From: DASQJJ01 sp035631115
GTDB lineage: Bacteria; Patescibacteriota; Microgenomatia; Levybacterales; UBA12049
Reading direction: 5' to 3'
Assembly (NCBI GenBank): GCA_035631115.1
Contig: DASQJJ010000019.1
Coordinates: forward strand, 1-42,873
Length of the DNA: 42,873 nucleotides
Shown one piece after another: positions 38,879 through 42,873 of the stretch. Made by a program: the position numbers and the translations under genes. Under the pieces are notes generated by a model. That model was not told the DNA's origin. It saw only the letters and a list, made by a program, of their open reading frames with translations, and did no database searches. Numbering within the stretch: position 1 is the first letter of the stretch; each line of letters starts with the position of its first letter.

Positions 38879-40409
38879 ATAATTCTTTTACTCTCTTAAA
38901 TAAATAGTTTTTGGTATTCAATTCTAAATTTTCATCTACTTCTTCAAATAATTTTTGTAGAAGTTGTCCGACTTGTCGTCCAGGTTTTAAGCCAAGCTCT
39001 TTCATAATATCATTCCCATCTATTGCTAAATCGTTAATAGAGAAAGGTCCTGGTGCCAACTCTTTTTCTATTCGGTCTTTGAATAATTTAAGTCTCCAGG
39101 ACTCGGCTGTCTGGGTGCCACTTCCTAGCCTGTCTCCAATTCTCAAATCCACCATGTCTTTGACATTATCTACTCCAATACGTCGTATAAATCGTCTCAC
39201 TGCACTATCGGTAATATGCTCGTCAACGGTAAACATATGCCAGCGAATCAGAGTAACTACTTTTTTTCTATCTTTTTTAGAAAATTTAAGTCTTTCGCAT
39301 ATTTCGTATGCAATGGATGCGCCAGATATTTCGTGATTGTAAAAAATAACCAATCCATTTTCGTCTTTACTCTCTACTCGAGGCTTGCCAATGTCATGAA
39401 TAAGTGTTGCAAAGCGCACAATAGGGTCTGTAGACGGGGTAAATTTAAGACTAAGTACATTATGGGTAAAGACATCTGCTGTATGATGTCTTCCTGGGCG
39501 TTCTTGAGAAATTCCAATTCCTTCTAGTAATTCGGGCAAAATATGCTGGAGTAAATTGGCATTCTTTAAAAGCATAATTCCTTCATACGGATATTCACTC
39601 GATAAGATTTTTAAAAGCTCATCTCGAATGCGCTCTCCAGAAATAAGAGGAAGAAGTTGCGCGTCCTCCTGAATAGCTTTCCATGTTGCATCCTCTATAG
39701 TAAAGGAAAGTTGTGTAGCAAAACGGATTGCACGCATAAGTCGGAGTGCATCTTCTTTAAAGCGTTCGTTAGGATTGCCAACTGCTCGGATAATTTTATC
39801 TTCCAAATCTTTTTTACCGTTGTAAGGATCGACTATACCGGTATTTAGTATTTGGTATTTAGTATTTGGTATATTATTTGTTTCTTGTGAATTAGAATTT
39901 GTGATTTGCAACTGCATTGCCATAGCATTCACCGTAAAATCACGTCTTTGCAAATCTTCTTCTATTGTTTTGCCCCATGCGACTTCTCCTGGATGCCTAC
40001 TGTCTGTATAATTTCTCTCCGTCCTGTATGTAGTTATTTCTACAATCTGTTTCAAGGGGTCCTGTCGCTCGCCAGCCCCCAAACCTGCTTCACTCATTTC
40101 ATTCGTTCCAGAAAGGTTTTGGGGCTCCCCGTCTCGCGCCACCCCTCGAGCATCTTTATTTGAAATTTGAGATTTGAAATTTGAAATTTCTACTGGTACA
40201 CCCACTGTCCCAAAGGTATTGTCATAAAACCCATCGGGAAATACTTTTAATATTTCTTCCGGAGTTGCATTAGTTGTTAAGTCCCAATCTTTTACAGACT
40301 TCTTAAGAAGCATATCTCGTACGCATCCTCCAACAAAGTACACCTCGTATCCTGCTTTTTGTAAGGTATGGTATACTGACAAAACATTATCTGGAATACT
40401 GTTTTCCAT
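38862..40409 (-). CDS. cca: CCA-adding tRNA nucleotidyltransferase with HD domain and repeat-encoded inserts
   Basis: The enzyme adds or repairs the 3' CCA of tRNA. It has YFVGGCVRDMLL and catalytic KDWDLTT (D41, D43), RRDFTVNAMA, DPYNGKKDLEDKIIRAVG, the nucleotide-selecting RLMRAIRFA, and an HD phosphohydrolase region (LIHDIGKPR). At 515 residues it is enlarged by two inserts between conserved strands. One (about 74-118) is built from a TTTGAAA-type repeat plus the 90-bp palindrome; another (about 168-192) from GGTATTTAGTATT repeats. All core motifs remain intact and in frame. Its promoter overlaps that of recJ. Confidence 0.93.
   Translation of the reverse strand: MENSIPDNVLSVYHTLQKAGYEVYFVGGCVRDMLLKKSVKDWDLTTNATPEEILKVFPDGFYDNTFGTVGVPVEISNFKSQISNKDARGVARDGEPQNLSGTNEMSEAGLGAGERQDPLKQIVEITTYRTERNYTDSRHPGEVAWGKTIEEDLQRRDFTVNAMAMQLQITNSNSQETNNIPNTKYQILNTGIVDPYNGKKDLEDKIIRAVGNPNERFKEDALRLMRAIRFATQLSFTIEDATWKAIQEDAQLLPLISGERIRDELLKILSSEYPYEGIMLLKNANLLQHILPELLEGIGISQERPGRHHTADVFTHNVLSLKFTPSTDPIVRFATLIHDIGKPRVESKDENGLVIFYNHEISGASIAYEICERLKFSKKDRKKVVTLIRWHMFTVDEHITDSAVRRFIRRIGVDNVKDMVDLRIGDRLGSGTQTAESWRLKLFKDRIEKELAPGPFSINDLAIDGNDIMKELGLKPGRQVGQLLQKLFEEVDENLELNTKNYLFKRVKELYEQYN
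39841..39910 (-). repeat. In-frame TATTTAGTATTTGG short-period repeat in cca
   Basis: Units GTATTTAGTATTTG recur with a 14-nt period (7-nt half units), then decay into TTGTGAATTAGAATTTGTGA. They encode NIPNTKYQILNT-like sequence between NAMAMQL and GIVDPYNG, where other CCA enzymes have only a few residues. Confidence 0.75.
40056..40145 (-). repeat. 90-bp palindromic in-frame element, copy 2
   Basis: This is the partner of 568-657: same length, same ends, same strand and reading frame. It encodes a 30-residue insert from GVARDGEPQN to GAGERQDP at residues 89-118 of the CCA enzyme. Inner-stem bases co-vary between copies (AACTC/GAGTT in copy 1, AACCT/AGGTT in copy 2), keeping the pairing. Confidence 0.9.
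40160..40190 (-). repeat. In-frame TTTGAAA short-period repeat beside the 90-bp element
   Basis: TTTGAAATTTGAGA-type units in a 7-nt period encode EISNFKSQISNK, directly upstream of the 90-bp copy in cca. The two repeat types are nested in the same protein loop. Confidence 0.75.
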
Positions 40410-40412
40410 AAT

Positions 40413-40421
40413 TGATAGAAT
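40413..40421 (+). promoter_or_regulatory. Extended -10 of recJ, leaderless
   Basis: TGaTAGAAT ends 6 nt before the recJ ATG (40428). Its last two bases overlap the opposing cca -10. Confidence 0.65.
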
Positions 40422-40428
40422 TATAACA
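40420..40428 (-). promoter_or_regulatory. Extended -10 of cca
   Basis: TGtTATAAT on the minus strand ends 10 nt before the cca ATG at 40409. It overlaps the recJ -10, so the two polymerase sites exclude each other. Confidence 0.65.
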
Positions 40429-42188
40429 TGAAAAAGAATGCTAAATGGGAAGTTTTTAACAAATTAAAAAATAAAAATGAAAAAGTAAAAATTGAAGACA
40501 TTTTACATATCCTCATGGAAAATAGAGGATTGACTACAAAAAAACAACAAGAAACGTTTCTCCACTCAGACATTGCTTTAGTTACTCCAGATTCAATTGG
40601 ATTAGATAAAAAAAATCTTGCAAAAGCGCTTAAAAGAGTACAGGATGCTATTCAAAAAAAGGAGCAGATTGTTGTATTTGGAGACTATGACGTAGATGGT
40701 ATTGCCGGGACTGCAATTCTTTGGGAGACACTTCATGCACTTGGGGCCAATGTAACTCCCTTTATTCCTGATAGGGTAGGTGAAGGGTATGGATTGTCAA
40801 TTCCTGCAGTGGAGAGAGTTTTGGTTCAAGACCCAGACACAAAACTTATTATTACTGTGGATAATGGGATTGTTGCCAACGAGGCCGTAGACTTTGCAAA
40901 TTCACAAGGGATAGATGTTATTCTTACCGATCATCATACTCTTGGACCGAAGGTACCTAAGGCATATGCAATTGTCCACTCAACTGCATTATGTGGTACA
41001 GGTGTAGCATGGGTATTCTCTCAGGAAGTCCTAAATCCTAAATCCCAAATCCCAAATGAATACAAAATACAAAATACTAAATACGAAATACTCGGAGATC
41101 ATCTTGCTCTTGTTGCACTTGCAACTGTTGCAGATTTGGTCCCTCTAACAAATGGTAATAGAATTCTTCTCACAGAGGGATTAAAAATTCTTCACAGCAC
41201 AAAAAGACCAGGCATAGTTGCTATGTGTGAAGAGGCAGGAGTTAGTCAGAAGGAAATTGGTGTATACCAAATAGGTCATATGTTGGCTCCAAGACTTAAT
41301 GCAATGGGAAGAATAGCGAGTGCAATGGATAGTTTGCGCCTTCTTTGTACAAAAGACAGCATGCGGGCGAAAGCACTGGCCGAAAAATTAGGAATTACCA
41401 ATAAAGAAAGACAATTGGTTACACAAAGTATTACCGAGCATGCCATTGAAAGCGTAAGGGGTCAAGGGGAAAGCGTAAAAGAATTATTATTTATTGGACA
41501 TGAAAGTTATGAAGAAGGTGTTATTGGTCTTGTTGCAGGGAAGTTGGTAGAAGAATTTTATAGACCAAGTATTGTCTTGTCTATTGGAGAGAAAAAAAGT
41601 AAAGCTTCAGCTAGAAGTATTAAGGGATTTAATATTATTGAGTTTATTCGCACTGCAGAGCATTTGCTTATTAATGCAGGTGGGCATCCTATGGCAGCGG
41701 GATTTAGTATAGAAACTTCAAAAATAGGGGAGTTGGAAAAATTCTTTGCAGACAGTGTCCAGCTAACAGATGATATGTTGGAAAAGTCTCTTCGAATTGA
41801 TTTCGAATTACCTTTGGAAATGGTTACGCAGCAAGTATATGACCAGTTGCAACAATTGCAGCCTTTTGGCATGGGTAATCCCGAGCCAACCTTTATGAGT
41901 ACTGCGCAAATTCTTTCTGTAAAACAAGTTGGAAAAGAAAAAAACCACCTTAGTCTCCAGCTTCAATCTCTTTCTTCTTCGAGTGAACGTAGTGAATCGA
42001 GAAGTCAGTTCTCGACAAGCTCGAACAAGAATGCTCTACCAGGAATAGCATTTGGACTAGGAGAAATGTCTAAAGATTTAAAGCCAGGGCAACAAGTAGA
42101 TATTGTCTATACAATTGATGAAAATGTGTGGAATGACAGAAAAACCCTACAACTAAAAATAAAAGACATCAAGCTAAATATTGGGTGA
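40428..42188 (+). CDS. recJ: Single-stranded-DNA exonuclease RecJ with repeat-encoded inserts
   Basis: The 586-residue 5'-3' exonuclease acts in recombination and mismatch repair. DHH-family motifs are FGDYDVDG (D86, D88, D90), TVDNG, TDHH (168-170), and RLNAMGR. The DHHA1 domain has INAGGHPMAAGFS, and the C-terminal OB-like part has QPFGMGNPEPTF. A repeat-encoded insert near residues 201-222 (PKSQIPNEYK-like) lies before DHLALVALATVADLVPL. Another, near 515-533, is the SSSSERSESRS palindrome shared with tsaE. Core motifs are intact. Confidence 0.94.
   Translation: MKKNAKWEVFNKLKNKNEKVKIEDILHILMENRGLTTKKQQETFLHSDIALVTPDSIGLDKKNLAKALKRVQDAIQKKEQIVVFGDYDVDGIAGTAILWETLHALGANVTPFIPDRVGEGYGLSIPAVERVLVQDPDTKLIITVDNGIVANEAVDFANSQGIDVILTDHHTLGPKVPKAYAIVHSTALCGTGVAWVFSQEVLNPKSQIPNEYKIQNTKYEILGDHLALVALATVADLVPLTNGNRILLTEGLKILHSTKRPGIVAMCEEAGVSQKEIGVYQIGHMLAPRLNAMGRIASAMDSLRLLCTKDSMRAKALAEKLGITNKERQLVTQSITEHAIESVRGQGESVKELLFIGHESYEEGVIGLVAGKLVEEFYRPSIVLSIGEKKSKASARSIKGFNIIEFIRTAEHLLINAGGHPMAAGFSIETSKIGELEKFFADSVQLTDDMLEKSLRIDFELPLEMVTQQVYDQLQQLQPFGMGNPEPTFMSTAQILSVKQVGKEKNHLSLQLQSLSSSSERSESRSQFSTSSNKNALPGIAFGLGEMSKDLKPGQQVDIVYTIDENVWNDRKTLQLKIKDIKLNIG
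41029..41090 (+). repeat. In-frame CCTAAAT/CAAAATA short-period repeat in recJ
   Basis: CCTAAATCC, CAAATCC and CAAATGA units, then TACAAAATACAAAATACTAAATAC, repeat in about 7-nt steps. They encode NPKSQIPNEYKIQNTKYEIL, an insert where RecJ normally has a short turn. Confidence 0.75.
41974..42026 (+). repeat. In-frame nested palindrome, copy in recJ
   Basis: TTCGAGT, TCGAGAA, TTCTCGA and GCTCGAA form the same nested hairpin as 18320-18368. Four extra bases in the centre shift the frame of its right half relative to tsaE, yet no stop arises. Confidence 0.85.
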
Positions 42189-42190
42189 TT

Positions 42191-42370
42191 TTAGCTTCCT
42201 GATTCTGATCTGCTTGTTTCTTGAAAACTTTTTGGTCGAAGAATCATAGTTGTTTTACCTAAATATAGTTCTGGATCTGCTGCAACTACGCTTTTCATTT
42301 CTTTATCAGTAACACCTAGTCTTCTTAAATACCCGCTTGCTAATACTCTTTTATTTTTTGCTTTAGTCAT
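42191..42370 (-). CDS. 59-residue hypothetical protein
   Basis: The frame begins MTKAKNKRVLASGYLRRLG and ends in a Ser-rich tail. Basic N-terminal residues followed by VTDKEMKSVVAADPELYLG suggest a short helical protein. The stop lies 2 bp from that of recJ (convergent). No ribosome site or family is recognised, but it fills the space between recJ and the next terminator. Confidence 0.45.
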   Translation of the reverse strand: MTKAKNKRVLASGYLRRLGVTDKEMKSVVAADPELYLGKTTMILRPKSFQETSRSESGS

Positions 42371-42451
42371 ATAAATTTCTTACTTTTCACACTTATTACA
42401 GAAAGTATAAATGTTTGCTAAAATAAATCAATAGGGATTTTCACAAAAATA

Positions 42452-42476
42452 AGCGGTAAGATAATCTCCTACCGCC
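42452..42476 (-). terminator. Rho-independent terminator of the 42500 gene
   Basis: On the minus strand GCGGTA (42470-42475) and TACCGC (42453-42458) form the stem, followed by TTATTTTTG. It lies 24 bp after the stop codon. Confidence 0.8.
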
Positions 42477-42499
42477 TATTAATAAGAATATACATTCTG

Positions 42500-42703
42500 T
42501 TATCCGTTTCTTGAACCGAGCACAACGTGTCTTCTTTTACCTGGCATTTGGCTTACAGCACTATCGCTCAATGTAACCGTTCTTCCATCAACGCGTCCGA
42601 CATGTCCCAATGGTGAACCTGGACCATCAGGTTTCCTTTGCGGAGCCTGCGGTAATGTTTTACCTTGTTTTTTTAATCTCGCTGTTTCTCTTGAATCTGG
42701 CAT
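42500..42703 (-). CDS. 67-residue basic hypothetical protein
   Basis: The frame encodes MPDSRETARLKKQGKTLPQ followed by a Pro/Gly/Arg-rich stretch, then VDGRTVTLSDSAVSQMPGK and RRHVVLGSRNG. The base composition is richer in G and C than the surroundings. An extended Shine-Dalgarno (GGGGGGTGA) stands 8 nt before the ATG, and a terminator follows, so it is very likely expressed. No family is recognised; no membrane helix. Confidence 0.7.
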   Translation of the reverse strand: MPDSRETARLKKQGKTLPQAPQRKPDGPGSPLGHVGRVDGRTVTLSDSAVSQMPGKRRHVVLGSRNG

Positions 42704-42711
42704 AAATTATT

Positions 42712-42722
42712 TCACCCCCCTT
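42712..42722 (-). promoter_or_regulatory. Extended Shine-Dalgarno of the 42703 gene
   Basis: AAGGGGGGTGA on the minus strand is nearly the same as the ribosome site of the DUF5679 gene at 32320-32329. Confidence 0.7.
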
Positions 42723-42808
42723 CCTATTAAGTATTTTCTGTCTTATAAAAATCTGCTTGACAGTTATTTGACTTCAATTAGACAACTACAAGACATAAAA
42801 TTACATAA

Positions 42809-42837
42809 AAAAATCTCCCTACATAGTTGGGAGATTT
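42809..42837 (-). terminator. Terminator of a leftward gene beyond the right edge
   Basis: AAATCTCCC (42811-42819) and GGGAGATTT (42829-42837) form a 9-bp stem with a 9-nt loop. On the minus strand the stem runs into TTTTTTTATG. The left arm recurs at 42856-42869 at the very edge, so a second such hairpin may follow. Confidence 0.7.
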
Positions 42838-42873
42838 GCTAAACACTTTGCAAGCAAAATCTCCCTACATCAT

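Noticed and set aside
38911..40163. Several plus-strand frames opposite the CCA-enzyme gene
   Set aside because: They are shadows of cca, whose full set of motifs is on the minus strand.
42809..42873. Possible CRISPR array start
   Set aside because: Only two copies of a 15-nt unit about 47 nt apart; the first is one arm of a hairpin followed by a T-run on the minus strand, so a terminator explains it better. No cas gene is present.

Overview
The window looks like a chromosomal segment of an ultra-small-genome bacterium of the Candidate Phyla Radiation (Patescibacteria), most likely Microgenomates (OP11)-like. That placement is inference. It rests on AT-rich, tightly packed genes with short or overlapping junctions, many small orphan membrane proteins, a DUF5679 mini zinc protein, a reduced TsaB, a four-helix-bundle (S23) protein, and a surface-sugar locus without recognisable lipid A genes. 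UGA is used as an ordinary stop and RF2 (prfB) is present, so the standard bacterial code applies. I found no rRNA, tRNA, CRISPR array, IS transposase or prophage.

Layout. 1-1626 (-): 5' part of a HAD phosphatase fused to a CDP-alcohol phosphotransferase-like domain, running off the left edge. 1743-5525: a kinase-fold protein, MGMT-like repair protein, MazG-like NTPase, UppP, an EamA permease and a small anchored protein. 5592-11156: NRAMP-like transporter, a membrane-anchored orphan, prfB, a second EamA permease, a small membrane protein and a DehI-like protein. 11431-14866: an FtsE-FtsX division module with a membrane-anchored OB-like protein and a secreted coiled-coil/C39-peptidase protein. 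14910-18096: a large TPR protein and a mucin-like surface protein. 18109-20653: tsaE-tsaC-tsaB (t6A37 tRNA modification), a CAP-domain protein and a small membrane protein. 20660-31670: an activated-sugar and glycosyltransfer locus (RmlA, Nudix, RmlB, S23 protein, RmlD-like, Ugd, Rmd, Gmd, UDP-xylose synthase-like, DPM1-GtrA fusion, ArnT/PMT-like transferase). 31673-32667: four very small genes. 32726-37571: DUF4446, DUF3048, then a regulator-secD-mazG-secF operon. 37583-42188: ITPase, YqeY, a DUF3850-like protein, CCA-adding enzyme and, divergently, recJ. 42191-42873: two small orphans and terminators.

How the genes work together. The sugar locus should supply dTDP-4-keto-6-deoxy-sugar or dTDP-rhamnose (no RmlC seen), GDP-D-rhamnose (Gmd+Rmd), UDP-glucuronate and UDP-xylose (Ugd+UXS). 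The two membrane glycosyltransferases at its end probably use polyprenyl-phosphate sugars, and UppP recycles the polyprenyl carrier. FtsEX plus the C39 protein would couple division to wall cleavage, and SecDF supports export of the many anchored or secreted proteins.

Two features stand out beyond gene content. First, small palindromic or short-period repeats have inserted in frame inside housekeeping genes. A 90-bp palindromic element (87% identical copies) encodes the same 30-residue insert in the HAD fusion and in the CCA enzyme, and a second palindrome lies in frame in tsaE and recJ. Relatives also lie between genes. Second, about a dozen transcription units have a -10 box, usually extended (TGn), ending exactly 6-7 nt before the ATG. 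This predicts widespread leaderless mRNA. Two small genes instead carry a nearly perfect extended Shine-Dalgarno.
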